Source: Clostridiales bacterium (lineage in GTDB: Bacteria > Bacillota > Clostridia > Oscillospirales > Oscillospiraceae). From it: DNA of 64,000 nt. The first letter of the stretch is position 1, and every line of letters begins with the position of its first letter. Under the pieces are notes generated by a model. It saw nothing but the letters and a program-made list of their open reading frames with translations, was not told the origin of the DNA and searched no databases. The DNA lies in assembly GCA_019423635.1 (NCBI GenBank), contig JAHZBA010000003.1:1-64000 (forward strand), read 5' to 3'. Below are positions 39,074 to 48,532 of the stretch, one piece after another. The position numbers and the translations under genes are program-made.

Positions 39074-40210
39074 ATGAATCTGACATTGAACAGCGCAGTT
39101 TTGGGTGTGGAGCTCTCCGGCATCCGCCGCTTCACCTTTCAGGTGCGGGACACCCCCGGCGCCTGCGCACTGACCATCGGGGAGCCGGATCTGAACACGC
39201 CGGAGGCGGTGAAGGCCGCCGCGAAAGCCGCCCTGGACGACAACGACACCCACTACCCCCCCGGCAACGGCTATCCCTACATGCTGGAGGCCATCTCCCG
39301 CTTTGAGGCGCGGGCCCACGGCCTGCACTACGCCCCCGACGAGATCATCCTCACCATCGGCGCCACGGAGAGCCTCTTCATCGCCCTCTCCACCGTGCTG
39401 AACCCCGGCGACGAGGTCATCATCCCCACGCCGGCCTTCAGCCTCTATGAGTCCATCACCCAGCTGTGCCGGGGCGTTCCGGTAGCCCTGCCCACGGAGA
39501 ACCACCGCTTTCAGATCGACCCGGCGGCCCTGCAGGCGGCCATCACCCCCAAAACGAAGGCCATCATTTTGACCTCCCCCAATAACCCCACCGGCTGCAT
39601 CTACACCCGGGAGACCCTGGAGGCCGTCCACGAAATTCTAAAGGACGGGCCCATCTTCGTCCTCTGTGACGACGTCTACCGGACCCTGGTCTATACGGAG
39701 AATTATCACAGCTTTGCCGAGTACCAGGACATGCGGGACCGGATCATCGTCATCAACAGCTTCTCCAAGCCCTACGCCATGACCGGCTGGCGGCTGGGCT
39801 GGTGCCTGGCGGACGCCCCGATCCGGAACCGGATGGAGGTCTTCCACCAGTACAGCGTGGTCTCCGCCCCCGCCTTCGTCCAGCGGGCCTGCGTAACGGC
39901 GCTGGAGAGCGACACCGGCGAGGTGGTGGAGATCTTCCGGCGGCGGCGGGACTACGTGTACCGCCGGCTCACCGATATGGGCCTGGAGGTCCAGGAGCCG
40001 GAGGGGGCCTTCTACATGTTCATCAACATTCAAAAGTACGGCATGGACTCCCTCTCCTTCTGCGGGAAGATGCTGAAAGAGGGGCTGGTGGGCCTCATCC
40101 CCGGCGTCTACTTCGGCACGGAGGGCTACATGCGCCTGAGCTACTGCTACTCCGACGAGGACCTGCGGGAGGGGCTGGACAGAATCCAGAAATTCATTGG
40201 GACTCTGTAA
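39074..40210 (+). CDS. Class I/II aminotransferase, likely N-acetyl-LL-diaminopimelate aminotransferase
   Basis: 378-residue PLP enzyme of fold type I. IGEPDLNTPEAV, SPNNPTGCIY, CDDVYRTLVY (PLP Asp/Tyr) and NSFSKPYAMTGWRLGW (Schiff-base Lys) are visible; the C-terminal Arg region is YMRLSYC. Aspartate-family and PatA-type enzymes share these motifs. Next to dapA-B-H and a deacetylase it would supply the transamination step of the acetyl-DAP branch (PatA/DapX). The ATG at 39074 is ten bases from GAGGAG. Confidence 0.85.
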   Translation: MNLTLNSAVLGVELSGIRRFTFQVRDTPGACALTIGEPDLNTPEAVKAAAKAALDDNDTHYPPGNGYPYMLEAISRFEARAHGLHYAPDEIILTIGATESLFIALSTVLNPGDEVIIPTPAFSLYESITQLCRGVPVALPTENHRFQIDPAALQAAITPKTKAIILTSPNNPTGCIYTRETLEAVHEILKDGPIFVLCDDVYRTLVYTENYHSFAEYQDMRDRIIVINSFSKPYAMTGWRLGWCLADAPIRNRMEVFHQYSVVSAPAFVQRACVTALESDTGEVVEIFRRRRDYVYRRLTDMGLEVQEPEGAFYMFINIQKYGMDSLSFCGKMLKEGLVGLIPGVYFGTEGYMRLSYCYSDEDLREGLDRIQKFIGTL

Positions 40211-40285
40211 CGGTAAAGGAAAATCACTTTCCTGATAATTCGGTGACTTCCGCCTGGATTTCACCTGGAAAAGGAGGATGCGCCC

Positions 40286-41644
40286 ATGGCGTCTCTGCTG
40301 GTCAAGCACCTGGATACCCTCGTCACCTGCGACGGCGCAGACCGGATCGAGCGGGATGTGGACCTCTACTGTGAGGACGGCTTCCTCCGGGCCATTGGCC
40401 CGGACCTGCCCCGACAGGCCGACACGGTTCTGGACGGCCGACACCTCTGGTGCTACCCGGGGTTGGTGAACACCCACCACCACCTCTATCAGGTCTTCTC
40501 CCGGAACCTGCCTCAGGTGCAGAATATGGAGCTCTTCGACTGGCTCACGGCCCTGTATGAGATTTGGAAGAATCTGGACGAACGGACCGTGCGCCTGTCC
40601 TCCCTCACCGGGATGGGAGAGCTGCTGAAATACGGCTGCACCACCTGCTTTGACCACCACTATGTCTTTCCCCGCGGCAGCGGGGATCTGCTGGGGGCCC
40701 AGTTTGCCGCCGCGGAGGAGCTGGGCATCCGGATGTTCGCCTCCCGGGGCAGCATGGACCTCAGCCGCAAGGACGGCGGCCTGCCGCCGGACAGCGTGGT
40801 GCAGACCGTGGATGAGATCCTGGCGGACTCCGTGCGGGCTATTGAGACCTGGCACGATCCCTCCCCCGGCTCCATGCGCCAGGTGGCCCTGGCCCCCTGC
40901 TCCCCCTTCTCCGTCAGCCCGGAGCTCCTGCGGCAGAGTGCCCTTCTGGCCCGGCAGTACGGGGTCCGGCTCCACACCCATCTCTGCGAGACGAAGGATG
41001 AGGAGCGCTACATGCTGACCCACCACGGCGTCCGCCCCCTGGAGTTCATGGCCTCCCTGGGCTGGACCGGGCCGGACGTGTGGTACGCCCACGGCATCCA
41101 TTTCAACGACGAGGAGCTGCGGGAGCTCAAGCGCACCGGCACCGGCGTGGCCCACTGCCCCATCTCCAACATGAAGCTCTCCTCCGGCGTGGCCCGGATT
41201 CCGGAGATGCTGGCCCTGGGGGTTCCGGTGGGTCTGGCGGTGGACGGCTCCGCCAGCAACGACGGCTCCTCCCTTCTGGAGGAGCTGCGGGTGTGCTATC
41301 TGCTCCACCGGCTGCACTCCAGCAAGGCGGCGCCCTCCGGCTATCAGGTGCTGAAGCTGGCCACCGCCGGCAGCGCCCGGATTCTGGGACGGCCGGACCT
41401 GGGCTCCCTGGAGGTGGGCAAATGCGCCGACTTCTTTTTGGTGGACTCCCGGCGTCTGGAGCTGGCGGGCTGCGGGGAGAGCCCCGCCGACGTGCTGGCC
41501 ACCGTGGGGCTGCGGGGACCGGTGGACTGCACCGTGGTTCAGGGACGCATCGTGGTGCAGAACGGCCGCCTTGTCACGGTGGACGAGGACCGTCTGGCAC
41601 GGGAGGCCCGGGCCGCCTGCCGGGAATACCTTCTGAAAAGATGA
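40286..41644 (+). CDS. 8-oxoguanine deaminase-like amidohydrolase
   Basis: 452 residues, cytosine-deaminase/TRZ-ATZ class metal hydrolase. Metal ligands appear in GLVNTHHHLYQ, HTHLCET, YAHGIHF and VDGSASNDGSSL, in the right order. The DGSASND motif and length fit 8-oxoguanine deaminases, which turn oxidised guanine to urate; S-adenosylhomocysteine or atrazine-type substrates are alternatives. AAAGGAGG precedes the start. The NUDIX enzyme at 29549 may act on the same oxidised base as nucleotide, but no operon links them. Confidence 0.82.
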   Translation: MASLLVKHLDTLVTCDGADRIERDVDLYCEDGFLRAIGPDLPRQADTVLDGRHLWCYPGLVNTHHHLYQVFSRNLPQVQNMELFDWLTALYEIWKNLDERTVRLSSLTGMGELLKYGCTTCFDHHYVFPRGSGDLLGAQFAAAEELGIRMFASRGSMDLSRKDGGLPPDSVVQTVDEILADSVRAIETWHDPSPGSMRQVALAPCSPFSVSPELLRQSALLARQYGVRLHTHLCETKDEERYMLTHHGVRPLEFMASLGWTGPDVWYAHGIHFNDEELRELKRTGTGVAHCPISNMKLSSGVARIPEMLALGVPVGLAVDGSASNDGSSLLEELRVCYLLHRLHSSKAAPSGYQVLKLATAGSARILGRPDLGSLEVGKCADFFLVDSRRLELAGCGESPADVLATVGLRGPVDCTVVQGRIVVQNGRLVTVDEDRLAREARAACREYLLKR

Positions 41645-41662
41645 GACCATCCTTTTGCTCTT

Positions 41663-41739
41663 CGTAGGGCGCGACGACTCGGTGTACCAGAAGAGCCTCC
41701 GGTCCGGCAGAACGGCGCGCCGGGTCGTCGCGCCCTACG
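41663..41739. repeat. Palindromic element A (GTAGGG...CCCTAC)
   Basis: Twenty-base arms starting CGTAGGGCGCGACGAC at 41663-41682 and ending at 41720-41739 are complementary apart from one base; loop of 37. Lies in the gap after the amidohydrolase. Resembles the elements at 56013 and 57812. Confidence 0.7.
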
Positions 41740-41788
41740 CAATCGGTTCGATCTACCATGGGAACACAGCGGGAAGTTGGGACAGAGC

Positions 41789-41817
41789 AAAAAGGACGCC
41801 CTTGGGCGTCCTTTTTT
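41789..41817. terminator. Bidirectional terminator
   Basis: AAAAAGGACGCCC / GGGCGTCCTTTTT around TT, between the convergent amidohydrolase and DegV genes. Confidence 0.93.
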
Positions 41818-41830
41818 GCAGTTCAGGGGA

Positions 41831-42697
41831 TCAGTCCAGCACCTGGACTGCCGCGCCCAGAATGCCGTCTCCGATGTATACGCTCAGCGTCCCGTCGATC
41901 TCGCCGTCCCAGATGTGGTCGTAGTCCGGCAGGGCCGCAATCAGCTTCTCCCGGACCCGCTCCATCTCCGCCGGCGCGCCGCCGTTGGCGACGGCCAGAT
42001 TGTACCGCCTGTGCTCTCCGCAGGAGCGCACGGTCATCTCCACCAGCTTCCCGATCACCTGGCCCCGGCCCCGTACCTTGGCAATGGACTGGAGCTGCCC
42101 GTCAGGGGCGAAGGTGATGATGGGCTTGATCTGCAGCAGCGTCCCCGCCGTGGCGGTCACCTTGCCGATGCGCCCGCCCTTTTGCAGGTATTCCAGGGTG
42201 TCCACGGAGAAAAAGGGGTAGGTGTTGGCAATCAGCTGGGGCACCCTGCGCTCCGTCAGCTCCTCCCAGCCGCAGCCGTTTCGGATGTCCTCCGCCAGCT
42301 GCAGCACCGTCATGCCCTGGCCCAGGGAGCCGCTGACGGAGTCATAGACCCGGACCTGCAGCGCCTCGCCGCACTCCTCCGCCACCAGCCGAACCAGGTT
42401 ATAGGTGCCGGACAATCCGCCGGAGAGCATGACGGCAATCACGCCGTCATATCCCTCTTCGACGATCTGCTTCAGCACCCGCTCAATGTCCTGTCCCGCC
42501 GGCAGAGAGGTCTGGGGCAGCTCCCCCGCCTTGAGGCGGCGGTAGATGTCGGCGCCGCAGATGTCCACGCCGTCGGAGTACTCCCCATCGGCACAGAGAA
42601 TCCGCAGCGGCACCACAAAGATGTGGTTCTCTGCCACCGTCTCACGGGACAGATCTGCACAGGAATCTGTCAGCAGGGCAATTTTTTGTGGAAGCAT
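41831..42697 (-). CDS. DegV family protein
   Basis: 288 residues of the EDD-fold DegV family, which bind fatty acids and, in FakB proteins, present them to the kinase FakA. KIALLTDSCADLSRETV, TSLPAGQDIERVL and MLSGGLSGTYNLVRLV (head-group binding Ser/Thr) are typical. No FakA-like kinase is in the window. AGGAGAG precedes the start. Confidence 0.92.
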   Translation of the reverse strand: MLPQKIALLTDSCADLSRETVAENHIFVVPLRILCADGEYSDGVDICGADIYRRLKAGELPQTSLPAGQDIERVLKQIVEEGYDGVIAVMLSGGLSGTYNLVRLVAEECGEALQVRVYDSVSGSLGQGMTVLQLAEDIRNGCGWEELTERRVPQLIANTYPFFSVDTLEYLQKGGRIGKVTATAGTLLQIKPIITFAPDGQLQSIAKVRGRGQVIGKLVEMTVRSCGEHRRYNLAVANGGAPAEMERVREKLIAALPDYDHIWDGEIDGTLSVYIGDGILGAAVQVLD

Positions 42698-43166
42698 AGC
42701 AGTTCTCTCCTGTTTTCCGCCGATTTTTGCAGTTCCTTCCGGAGCAGAGATCCGGATCTCTTTTCGGTCTTTCAGGAAGCACTGATGAAGTCAACATGTG
42801 CAGGTCTGCGTCAGTAAGTTTCGCCGACAAGGGAGGAAAATTGCAGGAATCCTGGCCCCACATCATCCGTGAGGTCTGCCGAGCGCCGTTCCTTTGGCGC
42901 GAGGCTGACGGATTTCAAGGTTTTCTGACGCAGATCAGCGGAAATTTATGGCGTAGAGATGCGTATGGGGATTGCTTCCGTGCTTCCTTAACACATTGGG
43001 ATGATTATCCCACAAAATACGGAAAACTGCAAGAACTATCTTGAAAAACGGCGCCGCTCTTTTTTTGGTCTCCACCGGTTCAAAAAATGTCGGTTTTTTC
43101 GCAAGATGCCATTTTAAATATCTTATCTCACAGTTTTATAAATCTTATAGTGCTGTCTATGTCATC
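42698..43166. other. Intergenic region between degV and polC without supportable gene
   Basis: About 470 bases, AT-richer than its neighbours toward polC. Frames on both strands lack ribosome sites and family features; the longest plus frame (42727-43044) is atypical in composition. No clear promoter, terminator or RNA gene recognised. Confidence 0.55.
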
Positions 43167-46100
43167 TCAAAACAGGGTGATCTGGCTGGTCTCGGACATC
43201 CCGGCAAAGGCTCCCAGCTTTTTCAGCTGCTCAATGTGGGTCTTGGAGAGTTTATTGCAGCACATGGCGAATTCCTCGATGGAGATGAACTCCTTCCCTG
43301 CCCGCTTTTCCACCGTATCAATGGCCGCGGTATCCCCCAGACCGTGGACCGCGGTAAAGGGCGGCAGCAATCCGCCGTCCACGACCTTGAATTTTGTGGC
43401 CTCGGACTCGTAGATGTTGATGGTCTCAAAGTGAAAGCCCCGCAGGTAGAACTCATAGCAGACCTCCAGTGTGGTCAGAAGGTTCTGCTCCACGGCGGTT
43501 GCCTCCTTGTTGTTCTCAATCTCCCGGATCTTCCGCTTCACCGCGTCCATGCCGGCGCAGCAGAATTCCGCGTCAAAGGCCTTGGCCCGGACGGAGAAGA
43601 AGGTGGCATAGAAGGCCAGGGGCGTATGGACCTTGTACCAGGCAATGCGAAAGGCCATCATCACATAGGCCACGGCGTGGGCCTTGGGGAAGAGATATCC
43701 GATTTTGGCCAGGGAGTCGATGTACCAGGCGGGCACGTCGTGCTCCTGCATGGTCTCCACCCAGCCGGGGGCAAAGCCGCCCTTTTTCACCTTGCCCTTT
43801 CGGACAGACTCCATGATGTCGAAGCTCATTTTGGGGTCAAGCCCCCGGGAGATCAGGTACAGCATGATGTCGTCCCGGCACCCCACCGTCTCCAGAACGC
43901 TGGCGGTGCCGCCCACGATCAGCTCCCGGGCATTGCCCAGCCACACATCCGTGCCGTGGGAGAAGCCGACGAACCGCACCAGGGTGTTGAACTCCCTGGG
44001 CTTGATGTCAATCAGCATCTGACGGGCAAAGCGGGTATTGAATTCCGGAATCGCCACCGCCCCGGTGGGGCCCAGAATCTCGTCGTCCTCATAGCCCAGG
44101 ATCTTGCTGGAGAGGAAGATGGACATGGTGTCCGGATCGTCCAGGGGGATCTTCTGGGGGTCCACGCCGGTGAGATCCTGCATCATGCGGACCATGGTGG
44201 GGTCATCGTGTCCCAGCATGTCCAGCTTCAGGAGGTTGTCCTCCATGGAGTGGTATTCAAAGTGGGTGGTGATGGTATCGGAGTCGTCGGCGTCCGCCGG
44301 GTGCTGCACCGGGCAGAAGTCCTCCATATCCTTGTCGTCCGGCACCACCACCAGTCCCCCCGGATGCTGGCCGGTGGTGCGCCGGACGCCCACGCAGCCC
44401 AACGTCAGGCGGTTTTCCTCCGCCCTGCCGGCGGTGATGCCGTTCTCCTCCAGGTACTTCTTCACAAAGCCGTAGGCGGTCTTCTCCGCCAGCGTGCCGA
44501 TGGTGCCGGCCCGGAAGACCTGGGTCTCGCCGAACATCTCAATGGCGTGGCGGTGGGCCCGGGCCTGGTACTCGCCGGAGAAGTTCAGGTCGATGTCCGG
44601 CACCTTGCCGCCGCCAAAGCCCAGGAAGGTCTCAAAGGGGATGTCAAAGCCGTCCTTTTCATACTGCGTGCCGCAGACGGGGCAGACCCTGTCCGGCATG
44701 TCCGCGCCGCAGCCGTAGGACCCGTCGGTCATGAACTCGCTGTTTTTACACTGGGGGCAGCGGTAGTGGGGCGGCAGGGAGTTCACCTCCGTGATCCCGG
44801 ACATGTAGGCCACCAGAGACGATCCCACAGACCCCCGGGAGCCCACCAGGTACCCGTGCTCCAGGGACCGTTGCACTAATTTTTGCGCAGACATGTACAC
44901 CACGTCGTACTTGCCCAGAATCCCGTTCAGCTCCACGTTCAGCCGGTCCACGATCAGCTGGGGCGGGTCCTCGCCGTAGAGCCGGTGGGTCTTCTCCCAC
45001 ACCAGGCGGTTCAGATCCTCCTTGGAGTTCTCCAGCCGCGGCGGAAACAGCTCTTTCGGCAGAAGCTCGAAGGTCTCCACCTGATCGGCCACCAGGCGGG
45101 TGTTGGCCACCACCACCTCGTAGGCCTTCTCCTCCCCCAGATAGGCAAACTCCTCCAGCATCTCCTCCGTGGTTTTGAAGTAGATGGGCAGGGACTCGTT
45201 GGCGTCGGCGAATTTCTTGGAGGCCAGGATGATGTGACGGTATATCTCGTCCTCCGGCTCCAGAAAGTGGACGTCGCCTGTGGCGCAGACGGGCTTTCCC
45301 AGCTCTTCGCCAAGGCGGACAATGGCGCGGTTATACTCCCGCAGATCCTCCTCGGACCGGGCCTCGCCGTTTCGCAGCAGGAAGGCGTTGTTGCACAGGG
45401 GCTGAATCTCCAGATAGTCGTAGAAGGCGGCGATCCGTTTCAGCTCCGCCCAGTCCTTGTGGTCCTTGAGGGCCTGGAACAGCTCCCCCGCCTCACAGGC
45501 GGAGCCTATGATGACCCCTTCCCGGTGCTCCCTCAAAAAGCTCTTGGGGATGATGGGCACCCGTTTGAAGTACTTCAAATTGGAGGCGGAGATCATCTGA
45601 TAGAGGTTTTTCAGGCCCGTCTTGTTCCGGGCCAGCAGGATGATGTGCCGGGGATGGCGGTTCGCCCTGCCGCCCAGGGGCCGCAGCTTCTCCATCTCGG
45701 CGTTGACCGCCTGGAGGGTGTGAACGCCTTTTTCCTCCAGCATCCTCCAGAAGGGGATCAGCATGTATCCCACCGTGGCCGCGTCGTCACTGGCCCGGTG
45801 GTGGTTGAACTCGGGCAGATTCAAATGCTCTGCCACGATGTCCAGCTTATACTTCCCCAGCCCCGGCAGCAGGTTCTGGGCCAGGATCAAAGAGTCGATG
45901 TAGGTGGGCTGAAACTCCAGCCCCGCCTCGGCGCAGCCCTTGCGGATGAATCCGATGTCAAATTCGGCGTTGTGGGCCGCCAGGGGACGGCCGTTCACAA
46001 AGCGCAAAAACGCCGCCAGGGCCTCCGCAGGCGGCGGCGCGTCCCTGAGCATCTCGTCGGTGATGCCGGTGAGGCCGATGATCTCCGGCGTCAGCCGCCG

Positions 46101-47162
46101 GCCGGGATTCACAAAGGTCTGGAACCGCTCCGCCACTTCGCCGCTTCGCAGCACCACCGCGCCGATCTCCGTAATGGCCTCCCGGTCCACCCGCAATCCG
46201 GTGGTCTCAATGTCAAAGCAGACGATCTCCCCGCCCAGGGGGCCGTCCTGCGTGCCGTGGACGGCGATCCGGTCGTCCACGTCGTTGACAAAGTACCCCT
46301 CCACGCCGTAGAGGATCTTGATCTTGTCCTTGGCGGTGTGCCAGGCGGCGGGAAAGGACTGGGCACAGCCGTGGTCCGTGATGGCAATCGCCGGGTGTCC
46401 CCAGCGGATGGCCTCCTTGATGACCGCCTCGGTGTCCGTCAGGGCGTCCATACTGCTCATCTGGGTGTGGAGGTGCAGCTCCACGCGCTTCTCCGAGGCA
46501 TTGTCCTGGCGCCCCTCGTGCTGGGCGGTATTGATGTTCTGAGGGTTCAGCTGGATATCCTTGCCGTCCCAGGTGGGCTCCATCTTCCCCTGCACCTGGA
46601 GCCACAGCCCCGGCTGCACGGACTTCTCCAGAGCCCGCGCCTCCTTCTCCGTCAGATTTTTCTGCACGGTCACGGAGCCGGTGTAGTCCGTCATGTCAAA
46701 GCTCAATCGCCACATGCCGGGCCGCCGGGTCTCCCGGCAGTCAAAGGAGAACACCTTTCCGGTTACGGCGGTGTTCCCCATCTTCAAATCCAGCGTTTTC
46801 ATGGGCACGGACTTTCCCTTAATCACCCCGCCCAGCAGGACCTTGCCGGCCTTCTTCTCCCCGCCCCTGGAGGCTTTTGACTCCGCCGCGCCGGAGGACG
46901 GTGCGCTCCGGGTATGCTCCGGCTCCCTGCAGGCGACCTCCATCTCCACTCCGGAAAAGCCGTAGACAGTCCCCAAAGCCTCTTTGATTCCCAGCAGATC
47001 CTCCTCGCTCAGGCGGCTGTTCACCGTCAGCTGGAGGCGGATGGACCGCTCCACCCGGTCAATGGCGGCGCCGGTGAGCTCCGCCCCCGCCAGCTTCAAA
47101 CGGAGCTCCGGGGAAATTTTCAGCTCCGCGAACATTTCAAAAAAGGGGATATTTCTCGACAT
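43167..47162 (-). CDS. polC: DNA polymerase III alpha subunit, Gram-positive PolC type
   Basis: 1331 residues, the main replicative polymerase. N-terminal region (about 1-210) with an OB fold, then a PHP domain (VELHLHTQMSSMDAL), an inserted DEDD proofreading exonuclease (VCFDIETTGLRVD, about 325-490), the rest of PHP, a zinc-binding block (CPQCKNSEF ... CPVCG, about 860-895), and palm residues in VPDIDLNFSGEYQ. The exonuclease insertion in PHP defines PolC. Start at 47162 behind GAGGAA; an ATG 18 bases up lacks a ribosome site. Last gene of the pyrH-to-polC block. Confidence 0.97.
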   Translation of the reverse strand: MSRNIPFFEMFAELKISPELRLKLAGAELTGAAIDRVERSIRLQLTVNSRLSEEDLLGIKEALGTVYGFSGVEMEVACREPEHTRSAPSSGAAESKASRGGEKKAGKVLLGGVIKGKSVPMKTLDLKMGNTAVTGKVFSFDCRETRRPGMWRLSFDMTDYTGSVTVQKNLTEKEARALEKSVQPGLWLQVQGKMEPTWDGKDIQLNPQNINTAQHEGRQDNASEKRVELHLHTQMSSMDALTDTEAVIKEAIRWGHPAIAITDHGCAQSFPAAWHTAKDKIKILYGVEGYFVNDVDDRIAVHGTQDGPLGGEIVCFDIETTGLRVDREAITEIGAVVLRSGEVAERFQTFVNPGRRLTPEIIGLTGITDEMLRDAPPPAEALAAFLRFVNGRPLAAHNAEFDIGFIRKGCAEAGLEFQPTYIDSLILAQNLLPGLGKYKLDIVAEHLNLPEFNHHRASDDAATVGYMLIPFWRMLEEKGVHTLQAVNAEMEKLRPLGGRANRHPRHIILLARNKTGLKNLYQMISASNLKYFKRVPIIPKSFLREHREGVIIGSACEAGELFQALKDHKDWAELKRIAAFYDYLEIQPLCNNAFLLRNGEARSEEDLREYNRAIVRLGEELGKPVCATGDVHFLEPEDEIYRHIILASKKFADANESLPIYFKTTEEMLEEFAYLGEEKAYEVVVANTRLVADQVETFELLPKELFPPRLENSKEDLNRLVWEKTHRLYGEDPPQLIVDRLNVELNGILGKYDVVYMSAQKLVQRSLEHGYLVGSRGSVGSSLVAYMSGITEVNSLPPHYRCPQCKNSEFMTDGSYGCGADMPDRVCPVCGTQYEKDGFDIPFETFLGFGGGKVPDIDLNFSGEYQARAHRHAIEMFGETQVFRAGTIGTLAEKTAYGFVKKYLEENGITAGRAEENRLTLGCVGVRRTTGQHPGGLVVVPDDKDMEDFCPVQHPADADDSDTITTHFEYHSMEDNLLKLDMLGHDDPTMVRMMQDLTGVDPQKIPLDDPDTMSIFLSSKILGYEDDEILGPTGAVAIPEFNTRFARQMLIDIKPREFNTLVRFVGFSHGTDVWLGNARELIVGGTASVLETVGCRDDIMLYLISRGLDPKMSFDIMESVRKGKVKKGGFAPGWVETMQEHDVPAWYIDSLAKIGYLFPKAHAVAYVMMAFRIAWYKVHTPLAFYATFFSVRAKAFDAEFCCAGMDAVKRKIREIENNKEATAVEQNLLTTLEVCYEFYLRGFHFETINIYESEATKFKVVDGGLLPPFTAVHGLGDTAAIDTVEKRAGKEFISIEEFAMCCNKLSKTHIEQLKKLGAFAGMSETSQITLF

Positions 47163-47177
47163 GGTTCTTTCCTCAAT

Positions 47178-47253
47178 CATTAGGAATTAGAAATTAGGAA
47201 TTGTTTCCGCCAGGGGGCCTCCCGTTTTCTAATTCCAAATTCCTCATTCCTAA
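47178..47253. repeat. TAGGAATT repeat cluster 2
   Basis: Degenerate ATTAGGAATT units (47178-47201) face AATTCC-type units (47230-47253), forming an imperfect inverted repeat between ispG and polC. Same family as 35262-35327. Confidence 0.7.
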
Positions 47254-47263
47254 TTCTCCAGCA

Positions 47264-48301
47264 TTACAGCTTCTCAATCTCTGCCATCAGAGCGTCCACA
47301 AGCCGCTCCTGAGGCACCTTGTAAAGTGTTTTTCCTTTTCGGAACAGCAACCCCTCGCCATGGCCGCCGGCAATGCCGATATCGGCGGCGGCGGCCTCGC
47401 CGGGGCCGTTGACGGCGCAGCCCATCACCGCCACGGTGATGTCCTTCCCGCAGTCCGCCAGCCGCCGCTCCACCTCCTCCGCCAGGGGGATCAGGTCGAT
47501 GCGGGTGCGGCCGCAGGTGGGGCAGGCGATCAGATTCACGCCCTCTTTCCGGAGCCCCGCCGCCTTGAGAATCTTCCTGGCGGCATAGACCTCCTCCACC
47601 GGGTCGGCGGTGAGGGTTACACGGATGGTGTCGCCGATCCCCATGCACAACAGCCCCCCGATGCCCATGGCGGACTTCACCATCCCCATGGAGGGCGTTC
47701 CCGCCTCCGTGACGCCCAGGTGCAGGGGATAGTCCGTCTGTTTTGCCAAAAGCCGGTAGGCCGCCATGGTCAAGGGCACGTCGGAGCACTTGACGGAGAT
47801 GCAGATGTCGTCAAAGTCAAACCGGTTCAGCAGGCGCACATGCCCCATGGCGCTCTCCGCCAGGGCCTCGGCAGTGACGCCGCCGTATTTTGTTCGCAGC
47901 TCCCGCTCCAGGGACCCGCCGTTGACACCGACGCGGATGGGGATGCCCTTTTGGCGGCAGATCTCCGCCACCGCCCGGACCTTTCTCTTCCCCCCGATGT
48001 TGCCGGGGTTGATCCGGAGGGCGTCAATCCCCCGCTCCGCGCACTCCAGGGCGAATTTGTAGTTAAAATGGATGTCCGCAATCAGGGGGATGTGAATCCG
48101 CTCCTTGATCCGATCCACCGCCTCTGCCGCCGCCTGATCCGGAATGGCCACCCGGATCAGCTGGCACCCGGCGGCCTCCAGGGCCAGGATCTGGCCCACC
48201 GTTGCCTCCACATCGTCTGTCCTCGTATTACACATGGACTGAATGGTCACCGGAGCGCCGCCGCCCACGGGAACGGAGCCCACCATCAGCTGTTTTGTCA
48301 T
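47264..48301 (-). CDS. ispG: 4-hydroxy-3-methylbut-2-enyl diphosphate synthase
   Basis: 345 residues, an iron-sulfur enzyme of the MEP isoprenoid pathway converting MEcPP to HMBPP. VTIQSMCNTRTDDVEATV, LIADIHFNYKFAL, ALRINPGNIG, ISVKCSDVPL and the cluster Cys in CPTCGRTRIDL and GCAVNGPGEAA are all present. Start at 48301 with GAGG seven bases upstream; a longer frame begins inside the repeat and is rejected. With dxr it gives two MEP steps in this block. Confidence 0.95.
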   Translation of the reverse strand: MTKQLMVGSVPVGGGAPVTIQSMCNTRTDDVEATVGQILALEAAGCQLIRVAIPDQAAAEAVDRIKERIHIPLIADIHFNYKFALECAERGIDALRINPGNIGGKRKVRAVAEICRQKGIPIRVGVNGGSLERELRTKYGGVTAEALAESAMGHVRLLNRFDFDDICISVKCSDVPLTMAAYRLLAKQTDYPLHLGVTEAGTPSMGMVKSAMGIGGLLCMGIGDTIRVTLTADPVEEVYAARKILKAAGLRKEGVNLIACPTCGRTRIDLIPLAEEVERRLADCGKDITVAVMGCAVNGPGEAAAADIGIAGGHGEGLLFRKGKTLYKVPQERLVDALMAEIEKL

Positions 48302-48327
48302 CTCAGTACCTCGCGGCGAAGCCGCAG

Positions 48328-48441
48328 AAAAAAGTTTTCGTCCACCTTTTTCAAAAGGTGGCGGGGTCCAGGGGCAGCGCCCCTGGCAGGGGTGCAGGGG
48401 GCGGAGCCCCCTGCAAGGTGCCGGAGGCCTCGCCTCCGGAA
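48328..48441 (+). repeat. Structured repeat, copy 4 (extended)
   Basis: Plus orientation, antisense to the ispG transcript. AAAAAAGTTTTCG, stem CCACCTTTT / AAAAGGTGG, stem CCAGGGGC / GCCCCTGG, then extra stems GCAGGGGGC / GCCCCCTGC and CCGGAGGC / GCCTCCGG. It separates ispG from the GNAT gene. Confidence 0.85.
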
Positions 48442-48532
48442 AACACAAAAAACCAAACTCCTCCAAACGCCCCCGGGAATCGCTCAAACCACCCGGAACA
48501 CATCCTCAAAAAGCGCCTGCGAAACGGTGGTC

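Noticed and set aside
42727..43044. 105-residue plus-strand frame between degV and polC
   Set aside because: No ribosome site, no recognisable domain; overlaps the upstream leader of degV.
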